Shown here piece after piece: positions 45,500 to 55,442 of a stretch of DNA of 64,000 bases (its first letter is position 1; every line of letters starts with the position of its first letter). Origin of the DNA: an uncultured Candidatus Thioglobus sp. (GTDB taxonomy: Bacteria; Pseudomonadota; Gammaproteobacteria; PS1; Pseudothioglobaceae); the NCBI GenBank assembly GCA_900180385.1, contig FXLX01000002.1, forward strand, positions 62,001-126,000, read 5' to 3'. Both the position numbers and the translations under genes were made by a program. Below the pieces are notes generated by a model. The model was not told the DNA's origin and did no database searches. It saw nothing but the letters and a program-made list of their open reading frames with translations.

Positions 45500-46762
45500 T
45501 TATTTCTTTTGTGACATTGATGAGAAAAACTCCTCATTGGTCTTAGTCAGTTTTAATCGATCAATTAAAAATTCAGCTGCCTCAACGGTATCCATAGGAT
45601 GCAATATTTTTCTTAAAATCCACATCTTTTGTAGCTCTTTCTCATCAGTAAGCAACTCTTCACGACGCGTACCAGAAGCGTTAATATTAATCGCAGGGAA
45701 TATGCGCTTTTCGCTTAAACGCCTTTCTAGGTGTAGTTCCATATTACCAGTTCCTTTGAATTCTTGATAAATCACTTCATCCATTTTGGATCCAGTATCA
45801 ATCAAGGCCGTCGCAATAATAGTAATACTACCGCCATTTTCAATATTTCTAGCTGCACCAAAAAAACGCTTAGGGCGCTGTAAGGCGCTAGCATCTACAC
45901 CACCAGTAAGTACCTTTCCTGAAGATGGTGCTATGGTGTTATACGCTCTTGCCAAACGTGTAATTGAGTCTAATAAAATAATAACATCTTTACCCTGCTC
46001 AGCGCGTCTCTTAGCTTTTTGAATTACCATTTCTGCCACCTGAACATGGCGCTTTGCAGATTCATCAAAGGTTGATGCAATCACTTCTCCACGCACAGTT
46101 CGGGCCATTTCTGTTACTTCTTCTGGACGCTCATCAATCAAAAGTACAATTAATTCACATTCTGGATGATTGCGTGAAATAGAAGTGGCAATATTTTGCA
46201 TAATCATAGTCTTGCCAGCTTTTGGTGGTGCAACTAATAAGCCCCTTTGACCTTTGCCAAATGGCGCAACTAAATCAATCACACGTGCGGTGATATCCTC
46301 TGTTCCACCATTACCAATTTCCATGGTCAGTCTTTCATCTGGATGAATAGGCGTTAATGATGCAAATGGTACGCGATTTCTAACATTTTCTGGATTTTCA
46401 CCATTAACTTCAGATACCTGAACCAATGCAAAGTATTTTTCACCTTTTTTAGGCGCTCTAATTTTTCCAGCAACCAAATCACCTGTTGATAAATTAAAGC
46501 GCTTAATTTGATTTGGAGAGATGTAGATATCATCTGCGCCTGAAGTATAAGAGTCATCACTTGATCTTAAAAATCCATAACCATCTTGCAATACATCCAG
46601 TACACCATCGCCAACTACCTTTTCATTATTGGCCGCCTTAGCCTTAAGAATAATAAAAATTAAAGTTTGTTTTTTGGCTCGAGAAATATTTTCTGCACCT
46701 AAAGATTGGGCCAGCTCTAACAATTCCTCTGGAGATGATTTTTTTAACTCTGATAGTTTCAT
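45500..46762 (-). CDS. rho: Transcription termination factor Rho
   Basis: Hexameric RNA helicase that ends transcription. The RNA-binding cold-shock-like domain spans about residues 50-130 ([15 protein letters not shown]). The ATPase shows [16 protein letters not shown] (P-loop, about 175), [16 protein letters not shown] (Walker B), the Q-loop region [16 protein letters not shown] and the R-loop [14 protein letters not shown]. Length 420 is normal. It lies 104 bp after trxA on the same strand, as in many gammaproteobacteria. Confidence 0.98.
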   Translation of the reverse strand: MKLSELKKSSPEELLELAQSLGAENISRAKKQTLIFIILKAKAANNEKVVGDGVLDVLQDGYGFLRSSDDSYTSGADDIYISPNQIKRFNLSTGDLVAGKIRAPKKGEKYFALVQVSEVNGENPENVRNRVPFASLTPIHPDERLTMEIGNGGTEDITARVIDLVAPFGKGQRGLLVAPPKAGKTMIMQNIATSISRNHPECELIVLLIDERPEEVTEMARTVRGEVIASTFDESAKRHVQVAEMVIQKAKRRAEQGKDVIILLDSITRLARAYNTIAPSSGKVLTGGVDASALQRPKRFFGAARNIENGGSITIIATALIDTGSKMDEVIYQEFKGTGNMELHLERRLSEKRIFPAININASGTRREELLTDEKELQKMWILRKILHPMDTVEAAEFLIDRLKLTKTNEEFFSSMSQKK

Positions 46763-46778
46763 GAATTTTCCATTATGA

Positions 46779-46798
46779 TTTGGTAAGAATTTACCAAA
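46779..46798 (-). promoter_or_regulatory. Hairpin in the rho leader
   Basis: TTTGGTAA-GAAT-TTACCAAA, two perfect 8-bp arms, sits 17 bases before the rho start codon. It could affect translation or attenuation of rho, which is autoregulated in other bacteria; this is inference. Confidence 0.4.
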
Positions 46799-46836
46799 GG
46801 GTGTTGCAATTTCTTGCGAATAACTGTTGTTTTAAC

Positions 46837-46858
46837 GAGTGCTATTAATAATGCACTC
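46837..46858 (-). terminator. Hairpin between trxA and rho
   Basis: GAGTGC (46837-46842) and GCACTC (46853-46858) form a stem just beyond the trxA stop codon. The T tract is poor on the minus strand, so termination would be weak and rho may be partly transcribed from the trxA promoter. Confidence 0.4.
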
Positions 46859-46867
46859 TTTATATGA

Positions 46868-47194
46868 CTAGATGTTTGTATCGATAAATGCGCTTAATTC
46901 TGCCCTTGACAAAGCACCCATTTTTGTTGCAGCGACCACACCATCTTTAAACAAAAGCATTGTTGGAATGCCGCGAATGCCGTATTTTTGCGGTGTCTGG
47001 TCATTCTCATCAACATTGATTTTAGCGATAACAACCTTTCCATCATATTCATTGGCAATTTCATCCAACACGAGTGCTAAAGCCTTACAAGGACCACACC
47101 ACTCTGCCCAAAAATCAACCAATACGGCTTGTGATGAATTGATGACGTCTGCCTCAAAGCTTGCATCTGTAACTGCTAAAATTTTATCGTTCAT
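46868..47194 (-). CDS. trxA: Thioredoxin 1
   Basis: A 108-residue disulfide reductase with AEWCGPCK (C33, C36), the buried Asp of VLVDFWA (D27), and the cis-proline RGIPTMLLF (about 75). Cytosolic electron donor to ribonucleotide reductase and others. Confidence 0.97.
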   Translation of the reverse strand: MNDKILAVTDASFEADVINSSQAVLVDFWAEWCGPCKALALVLDEIANEYDGKVVIAKINVDENDQTPQKYGIRGIPTMLLFKDGVVAATKMGALSRAELSAFIDTNI

Positions 47195-47286
47195 AGTTTT
47201 TTTAATAATATTCTAAAATAGGAAGGAAACAGCATAGCTGCTGTGATGCGCAAATTATATCACTATTTAATCTAATTGCTAGGTTT

Positions 47287-49821
47287 TTACAATCTTTCTG
47301 ATAAAGCTTTTTTCAAACTCAGCTGCTGCTCTTTGTTTAATGGATTGCCTTGTGCATTATGAATAAAAAAGACATCCTCAACACGTCCACCCAAAGTTGA
47401 TACTCGAGCATTAACCAACGAGATATTAAGCTCATAAAGCACATAGGCAATATTGGAAAGCACTCCCACCCTATCAAGGGTATCAATCTCTAATTGTGAT
47501 AAATTCCATTTTTTATTTTCACTTAGCTTTACATGAGTTTTGTTATCAAAATACTTGTGTGAAGCTTGCTGTCTAGGTTTTGCAACACCTGTCTCAGGCG
47601 CATTTAATACTTCTTTAATTGCTTGATGAAAATCAAGCTCATTTAAATTATCATTTTGAAGAACGCTAAGTGTATTGTAAGCATGGCCATTTTTAGTGGT
47701 TAGAATTTTCGCATCAACAATATCCATCCCCATTTTTTCTACAGCGCCAACTAGGTTAAAAAATAAACCTTTAAAATCTTTGCATAAAACAAAAATATCC
47801 ACCACACCGTCTTCAGAAACTTTAGAGCTGATCGTCATCTCTTTTAGGTTTTTATTCACCTGCAAGGATAAATGCCACAAAATATCATCTAGATCATATC
47901 TAAGATAATAGTCCTTAGGTAAGTCGTTCAATATTACATCCACAAAATCCATCTCAAAACCATGTGCAATAGCTGACTCTATAGCATTAGTCTTATTTTC
48001 TTTAGCTCTTTGACTATTGCTTAATAAAGTATTTTCATCATCCTTTAGATATTGCTTTGTCTGGTTAAATAATTTTCTTAATAAAGAGTCCTTCCAATCA
48101 TTCCAAAGATCGTCCTTTGTTGCACGAATATCTGCCACAGTTAATAAATACAAATATTCTAAAAATTCAAGCGAACCCACTGCATCAGCAAAGTTTTTAA
48201 TAACTGTAGGATCATCAATATCTTGTTTTTGAGCCACACTAGACATTAGTAAATGTTTTTCAACTAACCCTACTACTAACTTTGTATCGGATAGGTTTAA
48301 ATGATGACTCTTGCAAAATTCTTTAGCATCTTGCATACCAAGCTGCGCATGATCACCCCCTCTACCTTTGGCAATATCATGAAACAATCCAGCAAGTAAT
48401 AACAACTCTGGTTTTTTGATATTTTTTGATACATCACTACATAAGCTAAATTCACTTGCATATTCCATGACAAAAAAACGTCTTAAATTACGAATAACGA
48501 ATAACGTATGCTGATCTACCGTAAAAGCATGAAATAAATCATACTGCATCAACCCACTAATTCTTCCGAATGCTGGAATATATTGCTCTAATACGCCATA
48601 TCGATTCATCAATTTTAAGGCTTTATTAACACCTTGATTTTGCTGTAACAATTCAATAAACAGTCGATTGTTGTTGCGTTTTTTATGATAATTCTGATCA
48701 ATCAAACTTAAATTGTATTGCATTTGTCTAAGGGTTTCAGCACTAATGCCGCGAACATAATTATGCTTAGCAATTAATAAAAAAACCTCAATAAAAGTTG
48801 ATGGCGCTTCTACAAACACCTGATCATGACTGGCATGGATATAGCCATGCGAAATTTTAAATCGACTACTTAAAACCTGTGTATTTAAAATTTTATCTTC
48901 AAGCAACTGCAGCAAAATATCATTCAAACGACTAACCTTTGTAACCGTCTGGTAATAATCTTTCATAAAATGCTCAACTGCCATTGAGTCGCCATCTGTA
49001 TAGCCTAGCATTTCTGCCACTTGCTTTTGATATTGAAAAGCCAGTCGATCTTCTCGACGAGAAGCAATTACATGTAAGGAAAACCTAACTCGCCACAGAA
49101 ACAATTGAGATGTTTTTAAAATCTCATATTCATCATCGCTCAAATAATTAGAAGCAATCAAATCAAATAAAGTGTTGACATCAAAATACCACTTTGCCAC
49201 CCAGGCAACTGTCTGAATATCACGCAATCCACCAGGGCTTTCTTTGATATTAGGCTCTAAATTGTAAGCAGTATTCGAAAAACTTTCGTGTCTATTTTTT
49301 TGTTCTTTTTGCTTCTCAACTAAAAAAGATTGTGATGACCAGTCACTTAGTTTAATAACATCCTTCATTTGGTCAAAAATTCGATCAGGGCCAATAATCA
49401 ATCTCGACTCGAGCATATTAGTAACAATACTTAAATCATCGATAACCCTTTCGCAGTCTTTAATATCTCGCGTGGCGTGCCCCACCTCTAGACCAACATC
49501 CCATAAAAAAGTTAAAAACTGAGAGATTTCTTCTTGGTAAGTTTGGTGTGAGTCATTCGGGATTAGAATCAGCAGATCGATATCGGAATATAAATGCAAC
49601 TCACTTCGGCCATAACCACCTACAGCAACCAAAGACAACTGCTCAGGTATATTAAATCCTTGCCAAATATCCTTTAACAATTCATCAACACCATTAGCTC
49701 TGGCTAATACAAAACCTTCAACAGCGCTAGTAGAATTTAAAAAGCCCGCTTGTAAGGATTTTTGTAAATCTTGATATCGAGTTTTGTAACCATCTAATTG
49801 CATATATTGGATGATAACCAT
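47287..49821 (-). CDS. glnD: [Protein-PII] uridylyltransferase/uridylyl-removing enzyme
   Basis: Nitrogen sensor that adds or removes UMP on PII proteins according to glutamine. The 844 residues run in the standard order: nucleotidyltransferase (VAVGGYGRSELHLYSDIDLLIL, about 65), helical linker, HD domain (LLLAGLFHDIAKGRGGDHAQLG, about 440) and two ACT domains for glutamine (about 670 and 780). It follows gltX with no gap. An alternative start six codons later (MQLDGY) is possible; neither has a clear ribosome site. Its target chain ends on GlnA (14813). Confidence 0.95.
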   Translation of the reverse strand: MVIIQYMQLDGYKTRYQDLQKSLQAGFLNSTSAVEGFVLARANGVDELLKDIWQGFNIPEQLSLVAVGGYGRSELHLYSDIDLLILIPNDSHQTYQEEISQFLTFLWDVGLEVGHATRDIKDCERVIDDLSIVTNMLESRLIIGPDRIFDQMKDVIKLSDWSSQSFLVEKQKEQKNRHESFSNTAYNLEPNIKESPGGLRDIQTVAWVAKWYFDVNTLFDLIASNYLSDDEYEILKTSQLFLWRVRFSLHVIASRREDRLAFQYQKQVAEMLGYTDGDSMAVEHFMKDYYQTVTKVSRLNDILLQLLEDKILNTQVLSSRFKISHGYIHASHDQVFVEAPSTFIEVFLLIAKHNYVRGISAETLRQMQYNLSLIDQNYHKKRNNNRLFIELLQQNQGVNKALKLMNRYGVLEQYIPAFGRISGLMQYDLFHAFTVDQHTLFVIRNLRRFFVMEYASEFSLCSDVSKNIKKPELLLLAGLFHDIAKGRGGDHAQLGMQDAKEFCKSHHLNLSDTKLVVGLVEKHLLMSSVAQKQDIDDPTVIKNFADAVGSLEFLEYLYLLTVADIRATKDDLWNDWKDSLLRKLFNQTKQYLKDDENTLLSNSQRAKENKTNAIESAIAHGFEMDFVDVILNDLPKDYYLRYDLDDILWHLSLQVNKNLKEMTISSKVSEDGVVDIFVLCKDFKGLFFNLVGAVEKMGMDIVDAKILTTKNGHAYNTLSVLQNDNLNELDFHQAIKEVLNAPETGVAKPRQQASHKYFDNKTHVKLSENKKWNLSQLEIDTLDRVGVLSNIAYVLYELNISLVNARVSTLGGRVEDVFFIHNAQGNPLNKEQQLSLKKALSERL

Positions 49822-51204
49822 TTAATCACTTGATTTCGAAATATAATCAAGTGCCATTTGTAGTCTTGTCAATGTACGCTTTTTACCAACTAATTGAGCT
49901 ACTATATCGATATTACCAGCATTACCATTACCACTAAGCGCCAAACGAAATGGCTGACCAATCTTGCCAAAACCAATATTTAACTCGTCACACACCTGTT
50001 TAATTTGATCTTTGATATTATCAGCAAGCCATTCATCTAATGCTGTTAACTTAGTTAGTAGTAGCTCAATAGATTGAGCGTCTTTAAATTGTTTTTGAGC
50101 TAGTTTATCATCAAACTGTTCAAAATCTTGATAGAACATTTTTATACCGTCTGTCATCTCTACTAAGGTTTTTGAGCGTCCTTGCAAATGCTCAACAACC
50201 ATCTCAAACTTTGGCCCACCTGATACATCAACCGATTGATGCTTTAAATGCCAGGCCAACTGGTCGATCAAACGCTCAATATTAGCTGCTTTGATATATT
50301 CTTGATTTAGCCAAAGCAGTTTTTCTTGATTAAAACTAGCTGGTGCTTTATTGATATTTTTTAATTCGAATAATTCTACAATTTCATCTAGTGAAAATAC
50401 CTCTTGATCGCCATAAGACCAACCTAAGCGCACTAAATAATTTAACAAAGCTTCGGGGAGAAATCCTTCATCACGATAAGCCATTACACTCACGGCACCA
50501 TGGCGCTTTGAAAGTCTTGCACCATCACTACCTAGAATCATTGGTAAATGTGCAAATTCAGGCAACGACCAATCAAGCGCCTGATATAGATTTATTTGTC
50601 TTGGTGTATTATTAATATGGTCATCACCACGAATAACGCAATCAATTTCCATATCATGATCATCAACTACAACGGTTAAATTGTAAGTTGGCGTACCATC
50701 ACTACGAGCAATAATTAGATCGTCTAGCTCTTTATTACCAATAGATATCGATCCTTTAACCGCATCTTTAAAAGTAACAAAACCTTCCAAAGGGTTTTTA
50801 AAACGTACAACACCTGAACTGAGTTTTTTATCTCGACAACAGCCATCGTATTTAGCTTTTTCACCCTTCTCAGTAAGTTCGTCACGCAAAATTTGCAAAC
50901 GTTCTTTTGAGCATTCGCAATAATAAGCTTCGTCATTGTCAAGTAATTGCTGAATAATTTCTTTATAGCGATCAAAACAATCTGTTTGATAAAAAGGCCC
51001 TTCATCATGCGCTAAACCAAGCCAACTCATACCATCTAATATGGCGTCAACTGAAGCTTGTGTTGAACGTTCACGGTCTGTATCTTCGATACGAAGTACA
51101 AATTTACCTGCATTTTTCTTTGCCCAGGCCCAGGCAAAAAGTGCTGTTCTAGCACCGCCTATGTGTAAATATCCTGTTGGAGATGGTGCAAACCTTGACT
51201 TCAT
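49822..51204 (-). CDS. gltX: Glutamate-tRNA ligase
   Basis: Class I synthetase charging tRNA-Glu. The 460 residues begin MKSRFAPSPTGYLHIGGARTA, whose HIGG is the HIGH motif; the ARLSKRHGAVSV block near residue 235 is KMSKS. A cysteine group CECSK...GCC (about 100-125) is in the zinc region. The final third is the anticodon-binding helical domain. It overlaps the Sel1 gene by 4 bp. Confidence 0.95.
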   Translation of the reverse strand: MKSRFAPSPTGYLHIGGARTALFAWAWAKKNAGKFVLRIEDTDRERSTQASVDAILDGMSWLGLAHDEGPFYQTDCFDRYKEIIQQLLDNDEAYYCECSKERLQILRDELTEKGEKAKYDGCCRDKKLSSGVVRFKNPLEGFVTFKDAVKGSISIGNKELDDLIIARSDGTPTYNLTVVVDDHDMEIDCVIRGDDHINNTPRQINLYQALDWSLPEFAHLPMILGSDGARLSKRHGAVSVMAYRDEGFLPEALLNYLVRLGWSYGDQEVFSLDEIVELFELKNINKAPASFNQEKLLWLNQEYIKAANIERLIDQLAWHLKHQSVDVSGGPKFEMVVEHLQGRSKTLVEMTDGIKMFYQDFEQFDDKLAQKQFKDAQSIELLLTKLTALDEWLADNIKDQIKQVCDELNIGFGKIGQPFRLALSGNGNAGNIDIVAQLVGKKRTLTRLQMALDYISKSSD

Positions 51205-51653
51205 GGTGTGTTTACTTTTGTAGCCTGATCATACCAAAATTGAGATTTTTCCAAATCTTGCTCAACCTCTTTACCATCCTCATAAAGCATACCAAGCGTA
51301 TACATAGGGCCAGGAATACCAAACTCAGCAGCCTTTTCAAACCATTCAATAGACTTTAAGATATCCTTTTCAACACCTTCACCAGTCATATAGGCAACGC
51401 CAATCATATGGTGTGCAAATACATGACCTTGGTCAGCTGCCAAAAAGAAATTTTCAAGTCCTAAAGGTTGATTTTCAACCATGCCCAAGCCATTCATTTG
51501 CATCATACCAAGACGCCACTGACTTTCAGCATTACCTTGCGCTGCAAGCGGTGCTAATAATTGATAAGCCATCGTAAAATTTTTAGTATCAAAAGCCGTT
51601 ATACCACTTGATAAATCAGCATTATAAATGTCTGTAGAGTTAGAATCGTTCAC
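51201..51653 (-). CDS. Sel1-repeat protein
   Basis: A 150-residue protein built of about three Sel1-like helical repeats (A-x-x-G-x-x-x-A-x-x-x-L-G-x-x-Y/M-x-x-G pattern): AQGNAESQWRLGMMQMNGLG, then DQGHVFAHHMIGVAYMTGEG, then EFGIPGPMYTLGMLYEDGKE. No signal peptide, so probably a cytosolic protein-binding scaffold. It precedes gltX. Confidence 0.85.
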   Translation of the reverse strand: MNDSNSTDIYNADLSSGITAFDTKNFTMAYQLLAPLAAQGNAESQWRLGMMQMNGLGMVENQPLGLENFFLAADQGHVFAHHMIGVAYMTGEGVEKDILKSIEWFEKAAEFGIPGPMYTLGMLYEDGKEVEQDLEKSQFWYDQATKVNTP

Positions 51654-51694
51654 AATTTTTCTCTAATGTAAAAAGACAATAATTTTACACGCAG

Positions 51695-51774
51695 ACAATA
51701 GGGCGCCACTACAAACCCTGATAAAAATTTGTCGTTGTCAAAAATTATCAGGGTTTGTAGTGGCGCCCTATTGT
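51695..51774. repeat. Perfect 30-bp inverted repeat
   Basis: Arms 51695-51724 and 51745-51774 are exact reverse complements with a 20-base loop. The arms hold the GC-rich GGGCGCCAC, unlike the AT-rich surroundings. It fills the divergent gap between the Sel1 and Mth938-like genes. A TATAAT (51775-51780) directly abuts the right arm and could be the -10 of the rodA operon. Confidence 0.85.
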
Positions 51775-51815
51775 TATAATGGCTTAATAATCAGCAAACA
51801 AACCTTACTCTTTAC

Positions 51816-52178
51816 GTGGAATTTAACCAACAAGATTACAATCAAAACAGCATTGTTTCAATAGGGATCGATGCTGTTCAGTTGTCTTATGCTCAACTAA
51901 AAACACCTTGTTTTATTTCTAAAAATTTCTCAACAGAAGTTGACATTCATCAACTTGATGAAATTAACAAAATTTCACTATTCCCACTAACCAACCAAGA
52001 TGAAATTGATATCTTGATTATTGGCACTGGCGCCATGCCAAAATTTCTTAATGGAAAACAGCAAGTTGAAATTCAACAAATGGGAATTAACACCGAATGC
52101 ATGAATAGCGAATCAGCTTGTCGAAGCTTTAATCTTTTGTTGTCTGATATTAGAAATATTGGATTGCTACTATTATGA
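51816..52178 (+). CDS. Mth938-like (DUF498) domain protein
   Basis: A 120-residue protein of the DUF498/NDUFAF3-like family: IVSIGIDAVQLSY, DILIIGTGAMPKFL and MNSESACRSFNLLLSD match the family's three blocks. Homologues in mitochondria help complex I assembly; the bacterial role is unknown. It overlaps rodA by four bases and is the first gene of this operon. Confidence 0.85.
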   Translation: MEFNQQDYNQNSIVSIGIDAVQLSYAQLKTPCFISKNFSTEVDIHQLDEINKISLFPLTNQDEIDILIIGTGAMPKFLNGKQQVEIQQMGINTECMNSESACRSFNLLLSDIRNIGLLLL

Positions 52179-53314
52179 AATTTTTTAGTATTGCGCAATT
52201 AAGGCATTATTGGCACTACTTTAAAATGGATACGCCATTATTCTTATTGATCATAATCCTTAGTGTTTTTGGCCTGATAGTACTGTATTCAGCTTCAGCT
52301 GGATCAATGCTAACTATTTATAAGCAGACTTTTCATTTCGCTTTGGCAATTAGCGCCATGCTGGTTATTGCACAAATACCACCCTATGTGTTAAGACGAT
52401 TTTCTCCATTTTTAATGTTATTTGGCATTCTCTTACTCATTCTAGTTTTGTTTTTTGGCTCTAGTAGTGGTGGCGCACAACGCTGGTTAGATTTTGGTTT
52501 TGTACGTTTTCAACCCTCTGAAATCATGAAGGTCATTGTGCCTATCGCCATTGCATCCATACTTAGCGAAAAAACCTTACCGCCAAAACCAATGCCAGTT
52601 TTTTTGTCTATCATCTCTATTGCTGTCATTGTTTTGTTAATTGCTAGGCAACCAGATTTGGGCACCTCATTACTTATTGGCGCTTCAGGTATTTATGTGT
52701 TATTTTTCTCAGGTATTCGCATTCAAATCCTTAAAAACAATTGGCTTAACATAAGCTTAATTGGCTCATTTATCGTTGGCAGTGGCTATATTGCTTGGAA
52801 TTACTTACTCATGGCGTATCAAAAAAAACGCATCATGACCTTAATCGATCCAAGCTCTGATCCGCTAGGCTCTGGCTATCACATCATACAATCTAAAATT
52901 GCCATTGGCTCTGGCGGTATTTTCGGTAAAGGCTTGGGGCAAGGATCACAATCTCAACTTAACTTTCTGCCCGAGCATGCCACCGACTTTATCTTTGCTG
53001 TTGTTGCAGAAGAGCTTGGATTTATCGGGGTATTGTTTTTACTTACACTTTATGGCTTAATTATTTACAGAGCATTCGTTATTTCTTTTCAGTCTGAAGA
53101 CAACTTTTCTAAATTACTTGGCGCCAGCCTCACCTTGATATTTTTTACCTATATTTTTGTTAATATTGGCATGGTATCAGACTTATTGCCAGTTGTTGGC
53201 GTACCATTACCACTAGTCAGTTATGGCGGCTCGTCACTAATCACGATTATGTCTAGTTTTGGCATTATCATGGCTATTCGAAAACACAAAACCCCGAGAT
53301 ACTTACAACAATAA
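52175..53314 (+). CDS. rodA: SEDS peptidoglycan polymerase RodA
   Basis: Second SEDS glycosyltransferase in the window, for side-wall growth with PBP2. The 379 residues have about ten membrane segments, FVRFQPSEIMK, the EHATDFIFAVVAEELG loop with the catalytic Asp, and PLVSYGGSSLI. Called RodA from its place before mltB and dacA, the usual rod-shape cluster; mrdA is not adjacent. Confidence 0.92.
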   Translation: MKFFSIAQLRHYWHYFKMDTPLFLLIIILSVFGLIVLYSASAGSMLTIYKQTFHFALAISAMLVIAQIPPYVLRRFSPFLMLFGILLLILVLFFGSSSGGAQRWLDFGFVRFQPSEIMKVIVPIAIASILSEKTLPPKPMPVFLSIISIAVIVLLIARQPDLGTSLLIGASGIYVLFFSGIRIQILKNNWLNISLIGSFIVGSGYIAWNYLLMAYQKKRIMTLIDPSSDPLGSGYHIIQSKIAIGSGGIFGKGLGQGSQSQLNFLPEHATDFIFAVVAEELGFIGVLFLLTLYGLIIYRAFVISFQSEDNFSKLLGASLTLIFFTYIFVNIGMVSDLLPVVGVPLPLVSYGGSSLITIMSSFGIIMAIRKHKTPRYLQQ

Positions 53315-54309
53315 TGCCTTTATTTTTTGCCTTTTTGTTATTGTTTTCGTCAATCTCTGTGGCAAAAACCTTGCCAGCAACCAATTTTCAAACGACGCAC
53401 ATCTTTATTGACAAAATGGTTAAAGATCATAATTTTGATAAAAATGAACTGCGCCTTATATTTTCAAAAGTCAACTTAATAGTTGCTGATAAAAGCCTCA
53501 AATCGAAAAAGAAAAAAATAAAATCAAAACCTTTATCTTGGGATAAATATCACGCCTTGTTTATTACTGAAAAGCGCATCAACAATGGCGTTCAATTCTG
53601 GAAAGACAATCTTTCAACACTCAAGCGTGCTGAAAAAAAATATAACGTTCCTCAAGAAATTATTGTGGCCATCCTCGGTATCGAAACAAATTATGGCCAT
53701 AACAAAGGTACACACCCAACCCTTGAAACACTAGCAAGATTATCTTTTGGTAAGCATCGTCGCAAGAAATTCTATCAACGAGAGCTTAAAGAATTTTTAC
53801 TCATGTCACGTGAAAATTCATTACCTCCGCTAATGATTAAAGGTTCATATGCTGGTGCCTTGGGTTACGCACAATTTATTTCCAGCTCTTATCGATATTA
53901 TACGGTAGATTTTGATTTTGACAATAAGGTAGATTTATTTAACAGTCCTGCTGATGCTATCGGCTCAATTGCAAATTATTTTGATAAACACCAATGGCAT
54001 GATTTTGGCCCTTACACTCGTCCAATTAACCTGACCAAATCTCAAAAAAATCACGCTAAATCTGGCACCAACAAGCCAAAAAAGAATGCACACTATTGGC
54101 GCAATAAAGGTTTTGACATTGATTCTGATATTAACAATAAAACCAAATTAGCCTTTATCAGACTATCTCAAGATGATCATTTTGAAACCTGGCTGACTTT
54201 TTGGAATTTTTACGTGCTAACTCGTTATAATCATGACAATAGATATGCAATGACCGCTGTGCAATTATCTGAAAAAATTAAACAACAATTCAATCAAACT
54301 AACCCGTAA
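53314..54309 (+). CDS. mltB: Lytic murein transglycosylase B
   Basis: Cleaves glycan strands to 1,6-anhydro-MurNAc ends. The 331 residues start with a signal peptide (MPLFFAFLLLFSSISVA) without an obvious lipobox Cys, so likely soluble periplasmic. Catalytic Glu in AILGIETNYGHNKGTHP (about 130), then GSYAGALGYAQFISSSYR, and a WLTFWNFYVLTRYN end. It starts at the stop codon of rodA. Its product is what the AmgK/MurU route, encoded further on, would recycle after processing. Confidence 0.93.
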   Translation: MPLFFAFLLLFSSISVAKTLPATNFQTTHIFIDKMVKDHNFDKNELRLIFSKVNLIVADKSLKSKKKKIKSKPLSWDKYHALFITEKRINNGVQFWKDNLSTLKRAEKKYNVPQEIIVAILGIETNYGHNKGTHPTLETLARLSFGKHRRKKFYQRELKEFLLMSRENSLPPLMIKGSYAGALGYAQFISSSYRYYTVDFDFDNKVDLFNSPADAIGSIANYFDKHQWHDFGPYTRPINLTKSQKNHAKSGTNKPKKNAHYWRNKGFDIDSDINNKTKLAFIRLSQDDHFETWLTFWNFYVLTRYNHDNRYAMTAVQLSEKIKQQFNQTNP

Positions 54310-54314
54310 ATATT

Positions 54315-55442
54315 ATGCATTTTTCTTCTGTATCAAAACTTCTAATCGCTTCAATTGCAGCACTTGCAATCAATACACAGGCCGCTATTTTTATCACACC
54401 GAAAGCACCTGATATTAATGCCGCTGCTTACACGGTTCTTGATTATAACTCCGGAAAAACACTGGCGAGCAACAAGCTGCATGAAAAACGTGCGCCAGCC
54501 AGTCTAACCAAACTAATGACAGCCTATGTGGTTTTTCAACTAATCAACGATGGTCGTGCTAGTCTTGAAGATGAAGTCCGAATCAGCAAAAAAGCTTGGA
54601 AAACGGGTGGCTCTAAAAGCTTTGTTGAAGTAGGCAAAAACATCAAATTAGAAATTCTACTTAAAGGCATGATCATTCAATCTGGTAATGATTCTTCAGT
54701 TGCTCTAGCTGAACATATTGCAGGCACAGAAGGTACTTTTGCCACTTATATGAATGAGTATGCTCGCGAGCTAGGTATGAAAAATTCGCGCTTTGAAAAT
54801 GCATCAGGCTTGCCACATGATGATCAATATACAACTGCCGCAGATATGGCTATTTTGGCTGCAGCTACTATTCGTGACTTTCCTCAATTCTACCCATGGT
54901 ACTCACAAAAAGAGTTTACTTATCACGGCATCAAGCAACGCAATCGCAACAAACTACTGTGGAGTGATCATACGGTTGACGGCTTAAAAACAGGCTTTAC
55001 TAAAAAAGCAGGCTATAACCTTGTTGCCAGCGCTAATCGCGTTGGTATGCGCTTAGTTTCAGTGGTGCTTGGCTCAACCGGCACCGAAGCCAGAACAGCT
55101 CAAACACAAAAAATATTAGATTACGGCTTCCGATTTTTTGAAACTAAAAACTTAAAAGATATTGCCAAAGAGGTACCAATTTCAAGCGCAACCAAAGACG
55201 CCTTAAAAGTAGGCACAATGGGTGAAGTTAACTTTACGCTGGCTCGTGGGCAATTCAAATTATCTGATCAAGTTATTCAGCTTAATACTGAACTTTCAGC
55301 ACCAATCAGTAAGGGTGATAAAATCGGCAACTTGCTGATTCAGTTTGAAGGAAAAACCACTGCTAGAATTCCATTAATCGCTCTAGAAGATGCCGAAGAG
55401 GCAGGATTTTTCTCTCGTATGTTGGAGAAGGTTGGACTTTAA
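54315..55442 (+). CDS. dacA: D-alanyl-D-alanine carboxypeptidase (PBP5/6 type)
   Basis: Class C penicillin-binding protein trimming the terminal D-Ala. The 375 residues have a signal peptide, S63-x-x-K66 (PASLTKLM), the SGN motif in IIQSGNDSSVAL (about 117) and KTG in GLKTGFTKKAGYN (about 220). The C-terminal beta domain ends in a short amphipathic helix (AGFFSRMLEKVGL) for membrane anchoring. It overlaps the next gene by one base. Confidence 0.95.
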   Translation: MHFSSVSKLLIASIAALAINTQAAIFITPKAPDINAAAYTVLDYNSGKTLASNKLHEKRAPASLTKLMTAYVVFQLINDGRASLEDEVRISKKAWKTGGSKSFVEVGKNIKLEILLKGMIIQSGNDSSVALAEHIAGTEGTFATYMNEYARELGMKNSRFENASGLPHDDQYTTAADMAILAAATIRDFPQFYPWYSQKEFTYHGIKQRNRNKLLWSDHTVDGLKTGFTKKAGYNLVASANRVGMRLVSVVLGSTGTEARTAQTQKILDYGFRFFETKNLKDIAKEVPISSATKDALKVGTMGEVNFTLARGQFKLSDQVIQLNTELSAPISKGDKIGNLLIQFEGKTTARIPLIALEDAEEAGFFSRMLEKVGL

